64,000 bases of DNA from Clostridium chrysemydis. Lineage in GTDB: Bacteria; Bacillota; Clostridia; Clostridiales; Clostridiaceae. Within the stretch, counting starts at the first letter, position 1, and the number at the start of each line of letters is the position of its first letter. The notes below the pieces were generated by a model. The model had not been told where the DNA came from and made no database searches. It saw only the letters and a program-made list of their open reading frames with translations. The DNA is taken from positions 806,001-870,000 of the forward strand of contig NZ_JADEKP010000001.1 of assembly GCF_015234215.1 (NCBI RefSeq), read 5' to 3'. The position numbers and the translations under genes are program-made. Positions 26,044-35,016 of this stretch are shown one piece after another.

Positions 26044-28528
26044 ATTTTCTTTTATTATTATATAATTTTACTATTTCAAACCAAGCTGTTGAAATAAATC
26101 CAATAAACGCTGCTAATAAAAATTCATTTAAACTTAAATAGGTAGTTTTAAATATTGAATGGAAGTAAGGCACATATATAATTGATAGTAAAATTAATAT
26201 AGAGATGATGTTTATATAAAATCTTGCTTTATTTTGTTTTTCTTTAAAAATACTAAAAATGTATTTAGTGTTTGACCTATTAACTAAAACTAAAAATATA
26301 TTAGCAATTATTAAAACAACTAATGAAAATGTTCTAGAAAAGTCTTCACTAGCACCAGAATTTATCAGATAATAAAAAGGTAAAAATGATGCTAGAAACA
26401 TTACAGTTCCTTGAATTATAACTTTTATCGCTAAGGATTTAGTTAATAGTGGCTCATCTTTAGGGCGAGGAGGTTTTTCCATAATATATTCTTCTTTTGG
26501 TTCGCCTTCAAAAACGATAGAACAAGTAGGGTCTAGTATTAATTCTAAAATAACTATATGAACTGGAAGAAGTATTTGTGGAATATTAAAAATTGGTGCA
26601 AACAAAGCTAGCGCCATTATAGGTATATGAATTACCATAATATAGACCATGGCTTTTCGTATATTGTCATAAACACGTCTTCCATCTTCTATAGAATTTA
26701 CTATTGTAGTAAAATTATCATCCATTAAAATCATATGAGAAGCTTCTTTTGCAGCCTCGGTTCCTCTTTTTCCCATAGATATACCAATATCAGCATTTTT
26801 AAGAGCAGGTGCATCATTAATTCCATCACCTGTCATAGCGACAACTTCACCATTTTTCTTAAGAGCATTTACAATTCTCATTTTGTGACTTGGAATTACT
26901 CTTGAAAATATATCATAACTTTTCACAGCTTCTTCAAGCTGGGAGTCACTCATCTTATCTATAATATCACCATCTAAAGTTTTAGAATTTGAAGAAAGAC
27001 CTATTTGTGTTCCTATAGAAAGTGCTGTTTTTGAGTAATCTCCAGTTATCATTATAACTCTAACAGAGGCTTTCTTACAGATGTTTATAGCTTCATTTAC
27101 AAAAGGTTTTGGAGGGTCTTGAAGTCCTATTAGTCCCTTGAATTCTAAATTATATTCTATTATATCGTTAGCTATTTCCTTAGAATACCCATCGCAAAAA
27201 GCTAAAACTCTGAATCCTTTATTTGCCATAGAATCTACTTCTTCTAAAATTTTAGCCTTATTCATTTCATCTAAGTTACAAATATCTAAGATTTTTTCAG
27301 GAGAGCCTTTAGATGCTATATAATATCCATTTTGTATTTTATACGCTTTCGCCATTTTTTTAGTTTTTGAATCAAAAGGATAATTTTTAACTAATTTTAA
27401 AGAGTAAAAATTATCTAATTTAGTGATTTCTTTTGAAAAATCGAGTATTGCTTTTTCCATTGGATCATATGGATTTATTTCAGAAGATAAAACTAATAAT
27501 TTTATAAAATCTAAATCATCAACATTTTTTAGGGGGATATTATTAAAATTTTGATAAATTGATGATACCTTCATTTTGTTTTGAGTTATAGTTCCAGTCT
27601 TATCAACGCAAAGAACTGTTGTAGATCCTAAAGTTTCAACTGCTGGTATTTTTCTAATTAAAGTATTTTTTTTAGCTAGCCTAAAAGCACCAAGTGATAG
27701 AAATACAGTTAAAACCACAGGGAATTCTTCAGGTATTATTGCCATTGCAAGGGTAATTCCAGATAATATACTTTCTATAATGTTATTTGTGTAAATAAAT
27801 GAAAATATAATAACAGAAACACATAAAATAAGACCTAATATTGCAAGAGTTTTAACAAGCTTTGATACTTTGTTTTGAAGGGGAGTTTTTGATTCTTTAG
27901 TATTACTTATAGCAAGTCCTATTTTTCCATACTCTGTATCTTGTCCAATTTTTTCTACCTTAGCTATAGAAGTTCCAAAGATAGCTAAGGTACCTGCATA
28001 AAGATAGTATTTTTTAAAGTGATTATTATCTTTTGTATCTTTTGATTTTGGAGTTTTAAATACTCGAAGGCTTTCTCCAGTTAATGATGATTCATCTACA
28101 GAAAAATTTGAAGCTTCTAAAACTAGACAGTCTGCAGGGATTCTATCACCTTCAGTTAAATATATAACATCACCTGGCAATAATTCAGTACTATTTATTT
28201 TTAAATTTTTACTATTTCTAATTACTGTTACTTTAGGTGAAGTTAAATCTTTTAAAGCCTCCATAGTTTTTTCAGTCTTCCATTCTTGGACAAATGTTAT
28301 AGTAGCTATAAAAGAAATAAATATAAACATGATTAAAGCTTCTCTAGGCTCCCCTAAAAAAAGATAAATTAGGGAAGTAAAAACTAAAAGTAAAAACATA
28401 GGTTCTTTAAAAACGCTTAAAAATTTTTTAAAAGGATTTATTTTAGTAGTTTTAATTAGTTCATTATATCCATACTCTGTTCTTAATTTAGATATTTCCT
28501 GGTCGTTTAATCCGGTATAGTTAATCAT
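26042..28528 (-). CDS. P-type cation-translocating ATPase (Ca2+-type, P2 family)
   Basis: An 828-residue P-type pump. It has an N-terminal cation-ATPase segment (LNDQEISKLRTEYGYNEL), an actuator domain with the TGES loop (DESSLTGES), a helix-4 PEEFPVVLTVFLSLGAFRLA motif, the phosphorylated Asp in DKTGTITQNKM, the hinge MTGDGINDAPALKNADIG, and a C-terminal set of six membrane helices. The architecture is that of Ca2+/Mn2+-type pumps, but helix 4 has PEEFPV where calcium pumps often have PEGLP, so ion specificity is uncertain. AGGAGG precedes the start. It is transcribed alone. Confidence 0.9.
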   Translation of the reverse strand: MINYTGLNDQEISKLRTEYGYNELIKTTKINPFKKFLSVFKEPMFLLLVFTSLIYLFLGEPREALIMFIFISFIATITFVQEWKTEKTMEALKDLTSPKVTVIRNSKNLKINSTELLPGDVIYLTEGDRIPADCLVLEASNFSVDESSLTGESLRVFKTPKSKDTKDNNHFKKYYLYAGTLAIFGTSIAKVEKIGQDTEYGKIGLAISNTKESKTPLQNKVSKLVKTLAILGLILCVSVIIFSFIYTNNIIESILSGITLAMAIIPEEFPVVLTVFLSLGAFRLAKKNTLIRKIPAVETLGSTTVLCVDKTGTITQNKMKVSSIYQNFNNIPLKNVDDLDFIKLLVLSSEINPYDPMEKAILDFSKEITKLDNFYSLKLVKNYPFDSKTKKMAKAYKIQNGYYIASKGSPEKILDICNLDEMNKAKILEEVDSMANKGFRVLAFCDGYSKEIANDIIEYNLEFKGLIGLQDPPKPFVNEAINICKKASVRVIMITGDYSKTALSIGTQIGLSSNSKTLDGDIIDKMSDSQLEEAVKSYDIFSRVIPSHKMRIVNALKKNGEVVAMTGDGINDAPALKNADIGISMGKRGTEAAKEASHMILMDDNFTTIVNSIEDGRRVYDNIRKAMVYIMVIHIPIMALALFAPIFNIPQILLPVHIVILELILDPTCSIVFEGEPKEEYIMEKPPRPKDEPLLTKSLAIKVIIQGTVMFLASFLPFYYLINSGASEDFSRTFSLVVLIIANIFLVLVNRSNTKYIFSIFKEKQNKARFYINIISILILLSIIYVPYFHSIFKTTYLSLNEFLLAAFIGFISTAWFEIVKLYNNKRK

Positions 28529-28618
28529 AAAAAGTTCCTCCTATTCTCAATTAATAATTTTATAATAATTATAATATGCTTAAAAGCCAATAATGTCAAC
28601 AAAATATCATTAGTATGT

Positions 28619-28634
28619 ATTATCAATTGATAAT
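28619..28634. promoter_or_regulatory. perfect 16-bp palindrome, possible operator
   Basis: ATTATCAATTGATAAT is self-complementary and lies in the 214-base gap between the divergent P-type ATPase and double-cubane protein genes, about 50 bases upstream of the latter's promoter. No bound regulator can be named. Confidence 0.4.
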
Positions 28635-28681
28635 ATAATTTAGTTAAAGTTAAAACTTTACAATTTGTTTAAATAGGTTAA

Positions 28682-28710
28682 TTGTAAATATGTTAACAGA
28701 AAGGTATAAT
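28682..28710 (+). promoter_or_regulatory. promoter of the double-cubane protein operon
   Basis: TTGTAA (28682-28687), 17-base spacer, TATAAT (28705-28710), 33 bases before the start codon. Confidence 0.6.
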
Positions 28711-28742
28711 TTGTATGTATAAAAGAAAAAGGGGAGTTAATG

Positions 28743-29891
28743 ATGAAATTACAAAAAGATTTACCAACTATTTTTAATGAATTTGGAGAGGTAAGGCGAA
28801 ATGGATTTATAAAAGCTAAAGAACTTAAAGATCAAGGAGTTCCGCTTATTGGAGTTTTTTGTACTTATTTTCCACAAGAATTAGCGTTAGCTTTTGGCGC
28901 ACAAACTGTATCACTTTGTGCAAGTTCAGATGAAACTATAAGTGATGCAGAAAAAGATTTACCAAGAAATTTATGTCCATTAATTAAGTCAAGTTATGGA
29001 TTTGGGAAAACTGATAAATGTCCATACTTTTATTTTTCAGATTTAGTTGTAGGAGAGACAACTTGTGATGGCAAGAAAAAAATGTATGAATATATGAAAG
29101 AGTTTAAACCTGTTTCTATTATGGAACTTCCAAACAGCCAAAGTGAGGATGGATTAAAGCTTTGGAAAAATGAAATCGTTAAGATGAAAGAAACTTTAGA
29201 AAAAATGTTTAATGTTAGAATATCAGAAGATGATATTAAAAGAGCAATAAAAATTAAAAATAATGAGAGAAAAGCAGTAAAGAAATTTTACGAACTTGGA
29301 AAAAAAGACCCTGTAGTTTTAAAGGGGGAAGATATTTTTAAAGTTTTAAATGGAACTACATTTAGCTTTGATAGAGAAAGCATTCCAAACCAAATGGAAG
29401 AATTAATTGAGAAGATAGAAAAAGAAAGTTATGAAAATAAATATCCTAAAAAGCCAAGAATACTAATTACAGGGTGTCCTTTAGGAACTGCTACAGAAAA
29501 AGTTATTAAAGCGATTGAAGATAATGGTGCTTATGTAGTTGCTTTTGAAAATTGTAGCGGTGCAAAAGCTGTAGAAGATTTAGTCTCAGAAGAAAACCCA
29601 GATGTTTTTGAAGCTTTAGCTGAAAAATATCTAAAAATCGGATGTTCTTGTATGACACCAAACCCAAACAGAATAAAATTATTAGATAAAATGATAGATG
29701 AATATAAAGTAGATGCAGTTATAGATGTTATATTAACAGCATGCCATACTTATAACGTTGAAACACTTTCTATTAAGAGGTTTGTAAATGATAAAAAGGA
29801 AAAGCCATATATGAGTATTGAAACTGATTTTTCTACATCAGATATAGGTCAACTTAATACAAGGATGGCAGCTTTTATTGAAATGCTTTAG
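28743..29891 (+). CDS. 2-hydroxyacyl-CoA dehydratase-type D subunit; double-cubane cluster protein (DCCP/YjiM family)
   Basis: A 382-residue iron-sulfur protein of the HgdB/YjiM group. Conserved cysteines lie at 40 (GVFCTYFPQEL), 59, 78 (NLCPLIKSSYGF), 93 (DKCPYF) and 108 (GETTCDGKKKM), with later ones in GCPLGT, ENCSGAK, GCSCMTPNPNR and TACHTYNVE. One such subunit followed directly by an activase gene, with no partner dehydratase subunit, matches double-cubane cluster proteins, which carry an [8Fe-9S] cluster and reduce small molecules at low potential. ATG 28743 is preferred over ATG 28740 because GGGGAG then has normal spacing. The physiological substrate is unknown. Confidence 0.85.
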   Translation: MKLQKDLPTIFNEFGEVRRNGFIKAKELKDQGVPLIGVFCTYFPQELALAFGAQTVSLCASSDETISDAEKDLPRNLCPLIKSSYGFGKTDKCPYFYFSDLVVGETTCDGKKKMYEYMKEFKPVSIMELPNSQSEDGLKLWKNEIVKMKETLEKMFNVRISEDDIKRAIKIKNNERKAVKKFYELGKKDPVVLKGEDIFKVLNGTTFSFDRESIPNQMEELIEKIEKESYENKYPKKPRILITGCPLGTATEKVIKAIEDNGAYVVAFENCSGAKAVEDLVSEENPDVFEALAEKYLKIGCSCMTPNPNRIKLLDKMIDEYKVDAVIDVILTACHTYNVETLSIKRFVNDKKEKPYMSIETDFSTSDIGQLNTRMAAFIEML

Positions 29892-29903
29892 GAGAAAAAT
29901 TTA

Positions 29904-30662
29904 ATGTATACTATAGGGATTGATTCAGGGTCAACAACAACAAAGGGAGTACTTTTTGATGGAGAAAAGATCATAAAAAAAGTAATCATAAAAACTAACG
30001 CAAAACCAAAGGAAAGCTTAAATAAAGTTTACGATATGCTCTATAGAGAAGGTGTAAAATATACTGTAACAACTGGTTATGGAAGAAATCTTCTTGGAAG
30101 ATCTGATAAGTCAGTTACAGAAATAACTTGTCATGCAAGAGGTGCAACCTTTTTAAATTCAAATGTAAGAACAGTGATTGATATAGGTGGACAAGACTCA
30201 AAAGCAATACTTCTTGATAGAGATAAAAATGTTGTAGATTTTCTTATGAATGACAAATGTGCAGCTGGAACTGGAAGGTTCATAGAAGTTATGATGAGGA
30301 TTTTAGAAGAAGATATTGAGAATCTAGATATTTTTACTTTAAATAAAAAACCTGTAAATATAACAAGTATGTGTACTGTTTTTGCAGAAAGTGAAATAAT
30401 AAGTTTACTTGCAGAAGATAAAGAAAGAGGGGATATAGCCCTTGGAGTTATTAATTCTATCTCTAAGAGAACTGCTAATTTTGTAAGTAGATTAAATATA
30501 GAAGGTGATATATTTTTTAGTGGTGGTCTTTCAAAATATGATATATTTAGAAAAACATTAGAAGAGTACTTAAATATAAAAGTTGTAACAGATGATGCGG
30601 CTCAATTTGCTGGTGCTATCGGCGCAGCCGTAATAGGATTTAGAAAGATAAAAAATGCTTAG
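29904..30662 (+). CDS. BadF/BcrA-type ATPase activase (reductase of the double-cubane protein; YjiL family)
   Basis: A 252-residue ASKHA-fold ATPase that uses ATP to inject a low-potential electron into its partner. Nucleotide motifs are IGIDSGSTTTKGVLFDG (4-20) and VIDIGGQDSKAI (91-102). The two cysteines that hold the dimer-bridging [4Fe-4S] cluster are Cys119 (NDKCAAGTGRF) and Cys157 (SMCTVFAESEI). It lies 12 bases after the DCCP-type gene and ends in its terminator, forming a two-gene operon. The absence of dehydratase or CoA-transferase genes argues against amino-acid fermentation as the role. Confidence 0.9.
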   Translation: MYTIGIDSGSTTTKGVLFDGEKIIKKVIIKTNAKPKESLNKVYDMLYREGVKYTVTTGYGRNLLGRSDKSVTEITCHARGATFLNSNVRTVIDIGGQDSKAILLDRDKNVVDFLMNDKCAAGTGRFIEVMMRILEEDIENLDIFTLNKKPVNITSMCTVFAESEIISLLAEDKERGDIALGVINSISKRTANFVSRLNIEGDIFFSGGLSKYDIFRKTLEEYLNIKVVTDDAAQFAGAIGAAVIGFRKIKNA

Positions 30663-30684
30663 GAATTTTCCTAAGCATTTTTTA
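30651..30684. terminator. bidirectional terminator
   Basis: A perfect 14-bp stem (30651-30664 with 30669-30682) and 4-base loop, T and A runs. It overlaps the ends of both convergent genes. Confidence 0.85.
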
Positions 30685-31522
30685 AAAATAAATTATTTAT
30701 TTTTTCTAAATTATTTACACATGCATTATATCCATCTTTATAAGCTTTTTCTAATTTAGTTATATCTTTTTCAAAACTTTCAATAGCCTCGTCTTCTTTA
30801 GGCCTTATTATAATAGCCTTCCCCAAACTTTCAAGTTCTTCACAGAATTTAACGGTATCGTTATACATTTTATGTCTATTTAAAAATGAAGCTTTAAGCT
30901 TTGGATATTTTCTTCCAACTATCTTAGAAGCTAAAACATTACTTTTGCCTAAAGTTTTTCTATAACTTTTAGGTCTTGTTAAAATAATTAGGTGTTTGTC
31001 ATTTCCATCTTCTATAGCTTTTTTTATAGGGATTGGGTCTAAAAGCCCACCGTCATAATAGTCATTACCATTTATTTTAATTGCTGGGAAAAATAAAGGG
31101 ATTGCGCAAGTAGCTCTTAAAGCCATGTTTTTATCATCTCTTATTTTACCATCTAAATATTCGGTTTTCCCAGTTTTTGCATTTGTAACTCCAACTAAAA
31201 CTCTTCCCTTATAATTTTCTAGAGCGTCAAAATCATAAGGGGAAAGTTTGTTTGGTAATTCATCAAATACAAAATCTAAACCAAATATGCTTTTGCATTT
31301 TAAAAAATTTCTAAATCCTAAATATCTTTTGTCGTTCCTATATTTTTTTAGTATTTCTAAATTTCTTCCTTTTTGGTTAGAAAAATAAGAAAAACCATTT
31401 GTGATACCGGCAGAAACTCCAATGCAATAAGGAAAAGTTATATTATTATCAATTAAGGCGTCCATAACTCCAGCGCTAAATATAGGTCTAAGAGTTCCGC
31501 CTTCTAAAACTAAGCTAACCAT
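30671..31522 (-). CDS. patatin-like phospholipase (RssA/YjjU type)
   Basis: A 283-residue serine hydrolase of the patatin fold. The oxyanion loop is LEGGTLRPIFSAG (6-18). The nucleophile elbow GVSAG has Ser37, and the dyad Asp is D157 in YYDGGLLDPIP. The CAIPLFFPAIKING stretch before it is typical of the bacterial YjjU/RssA group. It probably acts on lipid or lysophospholipid acyl esters in the cytoplasm or at the membrane; the natural substrate is not known. A GGAGG-like site precedes ATG 31522. It stands alone. Confidence 0.88.
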   Translation of the reverse strand: MVSLVLEGGTLRPIFSAGVMDALIDNNITFPYCIGVSAGITNGFSYFSNQKGRNLEILKKYRNDKRYLGFRNFLKCKSIFGLDFVFDELPNKLSPYDFDALENYKGRVLVGVTNAKTGKTEYLDGKIRDDKNMALRATCAIPLFFPAIKINGNDYYDGGLLDPIPIKKAIEDGNDKHLIILTRPKSYRKTLGKSNVLASKIVGRKYPKLKASFLNRHKMYNDTVKFCEELESLGKAIIIRPKEDEAIESFEKDITKLEKAYKDGYNACVNNLEKINNLFLKNA

Positions 31523-31655
31523 ACTACCTCCAAAAAAATTATTATAAAATAAAGTATAGACATATTTATTTAAAAATACAATTAATTTATTATTAACTAT
31601 CTAAAAATGATGCTATAATAAAATATATTAATTAATAGAGGATATTGGAGGAATC

Positions 31656-32417
31656 ATGTTAGTAATATTATCACCTGCAAAGAAGATGGAAGCAAAAAGT
31701 ATAGATAAAAATATAGGAGAAACTTTTCCTTTGTTCTTAGAAGAAGCAAAGAAGTTAAATAATGAACTTAAAAAGCTAAATCCAGATGAATTAGCTAAGT
31801 GTATGAAAATTTCTGATAATATAGTAAATGAAGTGTTTAAATATATTCATAATTTTGATGAAAATGAAAATACTTTTAACGCAGCATTTGGTTATAACGG
31901 GGAGGCTTTTAGAGGTCTTAATATAGAATCTTATAATAAAGAAGATTTAGAGTATGCAAATAGTCATTTAAGGATATTATCAGGTCTTTATGGAGTTTTA
32001 AGACCATTAGATAAAATTAAAGAATATAGATTAGAAATGGGACTTAAGTATAGTTTTTTAGAAGATGAAAGTTTATATAAATTTTGGGGAGATAAAATAA
32101 ATAAAAGTTTACTTTGTGATATTAAAAATACTGAAAGTGATATTTTAGTTAATTTAGCTTCTAAAGAATATTCAAAAAGTGCTAAATTAGGTAATTTTAA
32201 AAATATAACTGTTATAGAACCTGTATTTAAAGAATTTAAAAATGGAAAATATAAAGTAGTCACAGTTCATGCAAAAAGAGCAAGAGGTCTTATGACTACT
32301 TATATTATTAGAAATAGAATAGAAGATATTGAATCTTTAAAAAAGTTTGATTTAGAAGGTTATGTATACAGGGAAGATTTGAGTTCTACTAAAGAACTAG
32401 TCTTTACTTTAAATTAG
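31656..32417 (+). CDS. yaaA: peroxide stress protein YaaA (DUF328/UPF0246)
   Basis: A 253-residue full-length member of the YaaA family, which in E. coli limits free iron and DNA damage during peroxide stress. Family hallmarks are the MLVILSPAKKM start, AAFGYNGEAFRGLN, LRILSGLYGVLRPLD, LVNLASKEYSK, and KVVTVHAKRARGLMTTYIIRN. TTGGAGGA precedes the ATG. Its stop overlaps the end of a tiny convergent membrane-protein gene. The mechanism in clostridia is not established. Confidence 0.93.
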   Translation: MLVILSPAKKMEAKSIDKNIGETFPLFLEEAKKLNNELKKLNPDELAKCMKISDNIVNEVFKYIHNFDENENTFNAAFGYNGEAFRGLNIESYNKEDLEYANSHLRILSGLYGVLRPLDKIKEYRLEMGLKYSFLEDESLYKFWGDKINKSLLCDIKNTESDILVNLASKEYSKSAKLGNFKNITVIEPVFKEFKNGKYKVVTVHAKRARGLMTTYIIRNRIEDIESLKKFDLEGYVYREDLSSTKELVFTLN

Positions 32418-32527
32418 TTTTTTATGCTTTTATCTCTACCTTTTTTTAATTTCTTATAATTATTAAACATCATAAGAACTACAATTAATAAAGGGATTGC
32501 GATAACTAAATATAATAAAAATTTCAT
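32414..32527 (-). CDS. 37-residue single-span membrane protein
   Basis: A short frame on the minus strand: start MKFLLYLVIAIPLLIVVLMM, then a basic NNYKKLKKGRDKSIKN tail, stop TAA at 32414-32416. The layout of one apolar helix (residues 3-21) followed by a positive cytoplasmic tail is protein-like. GAGTGAGAATTA before the ATG (32527) offers a moderate ribosome site. It shares a 101-base control region with the divergent 70-residue membrane protein, and its last bases overlap the yaaA stop. No known family. Confidence 0.55.
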   Translation of the reverse strand: MKFLLYLVIAIPLLIVVLMMFNNYKKLKKGRDKSIKN

Positions 32528-32628
32528 TAATTCTCACTCTTTTCTAATAAAGTTTATATACTAAATTGTACATTAATATTATAATATATAGAGTATACTA
32601 TAATAAAGGATTTTAAAAGGAGATACTT

Positions 32629-32841
32629 ATGGAGATAATAATTATATTAAATATAATTATAATTATAGCTATGCTAATATTATTTTTTAAAGCTATGAAT
32701 ATATTTAAAAAAGCTGTAGAAGAAACAGATGAAGAAAAGGTAGAAGTTTTACATAATAGTGCAAAAAAATATATGAAAATATCAATTTGCCTTGCACCTT
32801 TAAGTTTTATAATAACTTCATTTTTACTATTTGGTAGATAG
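32629..32841 (+). CDS. 70-residue two-helix membrane protein
   Basis: Hydrophobic segments at 2-21 and about 50-68 flank a charged loop (KAVEETDEEKVEVLHNSAKKYMK). AAAAGGAG precedes the ATG and a 19-bp terminator follows, so it is very probably a real gene. It is divergent from the 37-residue membrane protein. I do not recognise the family and cannot assign a function. Confidence 0.7.
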   Translation: MEIIIILNIIIIIAMLILFFKAMNIFKKAVEETDEEKVEVLHNSAKKYMKISICLAPLSFIITSFLLFGR

Positions 32842-32889
32842 AAAAATTACTTTATTAGCTACATAAAGCTAATAAAGTAATTTTTTTTA
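32842..32889 (+). terminator. strong terminator
   Basis: A perfect 19-bp stem (32842-32860 with 32867-32885), 6-base loop, run of T. Confidence 0.9.
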
Positions 32890-32967
32890 TTATAAATGAA
32901 GCAAAATGGTGTTAAAATAATATTAATAGAATAAATATTATTAAAGGTATAAATAAGGGGTGAGGAT

Positions 32968-33846
32968 ATGAAAAAAGTATTGGTGTTTGGTGGGACAAGA
33001 TTCTTTGGTAAGGAATTAGTTAAAGACTTATTACTTATAGGTGACGACGTTACAATATTTACAAGAGGTAATGTGTATGATGAGTTTAATGAAAGTGTAA
33101 AAAGGCTAAAGGGTGATAAAAACTCTATTGAAGATTTGAAAAATGCCTTAGAAGGAAAAGAGTATGATGTTGTCTATGACACTATTTCCTATAGTCCAAG
33201 TGATGCTAAAAGAATTTGTGAAGTCTTAAAAGGAAAAACAAAAAAGTATATAGTAATATCTTCTGCTGCCGTTTATGATAAAGGTGAAAATCTAAATGAA
33301 AGAGACTTTAATCCTCTTAAGTACAATGTAAAATTAGGAGAAAGAGAAGAGTTTTCATATAAAGAAGGTAAAAGGTTAATGGAATCTTATCTTTTTAAAA
33401 ATGCACCTTTTAAAGTAATGGCTGTTAGATTTCCTGTTGTAATAGGAAAAGATGATTACACAAATAGGCTTAAAACATATGTGAAAAATGTTTATGATGG
33501 AGTGAAAATTGGAACTACAAATATAAAACAAAAGATGAATATAATAAGTCAAGGAGAAGCTGGTGTATTTTTAACTTGGCTTAGGGATTTAGATATTACA
33601 GGACCTATAAATGCAACTTGTACTGGAGATGTTTCCCTTGAAGAAATATTAGATATTATTTATGATGAGACATCAAAAGACTACAAGTTAGGTAAAAAAG
33701 AGAATAATGAAACTTCACCTTATAACGATTATTTAGGTTTAACTATTAGTAATTTAAATATTAAAGAACTAGGTGGATATTTCTTTAAAAATACAAAAGA
33801 CGAATTAATAGAAAATATTAGAAGATATGCAAAGGAGATAAAATAA
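32968..33846 (+). CDS. NAD-dependent epimerase/dehydratase-family protein (extended SDR)
   Basis: A 292-residue Rossmann protein. The dinucleotide loop is VLVFGGTRFFGKELV (4-18), a GGTxFxG variant seen in the CSP41/RNA-binding-like branch of SDRs. Next come YDVVYDTISYSP, IVISSAAVYDKG and the catalytic-type Tyr-x3-Lys in FSYKEGKRLMESYL. It lacks obvious nucleotide-sugar signatures, so the substrate is open. It is followed after one base by a flavin-reductase-like gene, in one operon. GGGGTGAGG lies before the ATG. Confidence 0.82.
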   Translation: MKKVLVFGGTRFFGKELVKDLLLIGDDVTIFTRGNVYDEFNESVKRLKGDKNSIEDLKNALEGKEYDVVYDTISYSPSDAKRICEVLKGKTKKYIVISSAAVYDKGENLNERDFNPLKYNVKLGEREEFSYKEGKRLMESYLFKNAPFKVMAVRFPVVIGKDDYTNRLKTYVKNVYDGVKIGTTNIKQKMNIISQGEAGVFLTWLRDLDITGPINATCTGDVSLEEILDIIYDETSKDYKLGKKENNETSPYNDYLGLTISNLNIKELGGYFFKNTKDELIENIRRYAKEIK

Positions 33847-33847
33847 A

Positions 33848-34348
33848 ATGAAAGATACATTTACATTTAACCTAGAAGAGAGTATGGATAACCTTTATAA
33901 AGGGGGAGCATTTCTAACGGCTTCAAAAGATGGAAAAGTTAATACTATGACGATATCTTGGGGAAGCGTTGGATATATGTTTAGAAAGCCTGTCTTTATG
34001 GCTTTAGTTAGAGATTCTAGATATACTAATGAGTTTTTAAAAGATGGGGAAGAATTTACAATAAGTATTCCAAAAGAAGAAGACAACTTAAAAAAAGCAC
34101 TTAGTATCTGTGGAACTATTTCAGGAAGAGATAACGATAAAGAGTCAAAAGCAAATATTAAGTTTAGAAAATCAAAAAAAACAGATACCCCAGTAGTAGA
34201 AGGATGTTCTAAATATTATGAATGCAAGATAATATTTAAATCAGTTGTAGATTTAGAAAATTTAGACAAGGAAATAAAAGAAGCTATATATAAAGGGGAG
34301 ACTAAAGGTCATAACCTATACTTTGGTGAAATAATAGAAACTTATTAA
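33848..34348 (+). CDS. flavin reductase-like FMN-binding protein
   Basis: A 166-residue split-barrel flavoprotein. It shows GGAFLTASKDGKVNTMTISWGSVG (FMN-binding loop), KPVFMALVRDSRYTNEFLKDGEEFTISIP, and the late NLYFGEIIETY that closes the barrel. Relatives use FMN to reduce flavins or small electrophiles with NAD(P)H. The start follows the SDR stop by one base, so the two are translationally coupled. A terminator follows. Confidence 0.85.
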   Translation: MKDTFTFNLEESMDNLYKGGAFLTASKDGKVNTMTISWGSVGYMFRKPVFMALVRDSRYTNEFLKDGEEFTISIPKEEDNLKKALSICGTISGRDNDKESKANIKFRKSKKTDTPVVEGCSKYYECKIIFKSVVDLENLDKEIKEAIYKGETKGHNLYFGEIIETY

Positions 34349-34373
34349 AACGTGCATTTTGCACGTTTTTTTA
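34347..34373 (+). terminator. terminator of the SDR-flavoprotein operon
   Basis: A 10-bp stem (34347-34356 with 34360-34369) with a 3-base loop and T run. Confidence 0.85.
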
Positions 34374-34443
34374 GTTAAGGCAGTAGTAACCTATATGTAA
34401 ATGTTATCATATAATAAACTAAAAAATCAAAGAGGAGATTACT

Positions 34444-34857
34444 ATGGGATTTATAGGATTATTTGTAGTTGGTTTGGTTTTAATTTTAGTATCACTATTT
34501 GTATTTTTTAGTAGATTAAAGTTTTATAAAAATGGGAAAAGAATAGTTGGAGAAATAATAGATATAAAAGAATATGATGAACCTATTGTAGATAAATATC
34601 ATGATGTAACTTTTGTTAAAATATATAAGCCTGTAATTAAATTCGTATCAGATGGAGAAGAAATCACTTTTATGGCAGATAATGAATTTGCAAATGATGA
34701 AATAAAATTAGGTGATAATATAACAGTTGTATATGATAAAGGGAAAAGAAATGGTTTATTTTTAGATAGGAAGAGTGATTTTTTAAAATTACCGCTATAT
34801 ATTTTTTTAATAGCTATACTTTTTCTAAGTTTTTCTTTAACATTATATCTTTTATAG
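34444..34857 (+). CDS. DUF3592-like membrane protein
   Basis: 137 residues: a membrane helix at 2-22, a beta-rich soluble middle part (about 30-105; NGKRIVGEIIDIKEYDE, PVIKFVSDGEEITF, LGDNITVVYDKGKRN) and a second helix at about 115-136. The layout and the GKRIVGEIIDI-type strand match DUF3592 proteins, of unknown function. AGAGGAG precedes the ATG. It stands alone upstream of the guanine riboswitch. Confidence 0.7.
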   Translation: MGFIGLFVVGLVLILVSLFVFFSRLKFYKNGKRIVGEIIDIKEYDEPIVDKYHDVTFVKIYKPVIKFVSDGEEITFMADNEFANDEIKLGDNITVVYDKGKRNGLFLDRKSDFLKLPLYIFLIAILFLSFSLTLYLL

Positions 34858-34877
34858 GTAAATACCACTTAATACCA

Positions 34878-34906
34878 TACACAATTTAAAAACAATATAG
34901 TATAAT
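34878..34906 (+). promoter_or_regulatory. promoter of the riboswitch-pbuG transcript
   Basis: TACACA (34878-34883), 17-base spacer, perfect TATAAT (34901-34906), followed about 15-20 bases later by the aptamer. Confidence 0.5.
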
Positions 34907-34922
34907 AATTTAAAAAAGAACA

Positions 34923-34995
34923 AGCCCATATATATCTGATAATATGGTTCAGATGTTTCTACGAAAAAACCTCAAATTTTTTAACTATGGGTAAA
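34923..34995 (+). ncRNA. guanine riboswitch aptamer (purine class)
   Basis: Stem P1 pairs CCCATA (34925-34930) with TATGGG (34986-34991). P2 arms ATCTGA/TCAGAT flank the ATAATATGG loop; the joining sequence GTTTCTACG is the purine-riboswitch consensus; P3 and its loop follow. The specificity base in the last joining segment (AACTATGGG) is C34985, the position that is C in guanine and U in adenine aptamers. The downstream gene is a purine permease, as expected. Confidence 0.93.
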
Positions 34996-35016
34996 TCAAA
35001 GTCTTATTTAATTATT

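Noticed and set aside
28619-28634. ATTATCAATTGATAAT as a Fur box
   Set aside because: The half-sites are in the reverse arrangement of the Fur consensus (GATAAT...ATTATC) and no iron-uptake gene follows; left as an unassigned palindrome.
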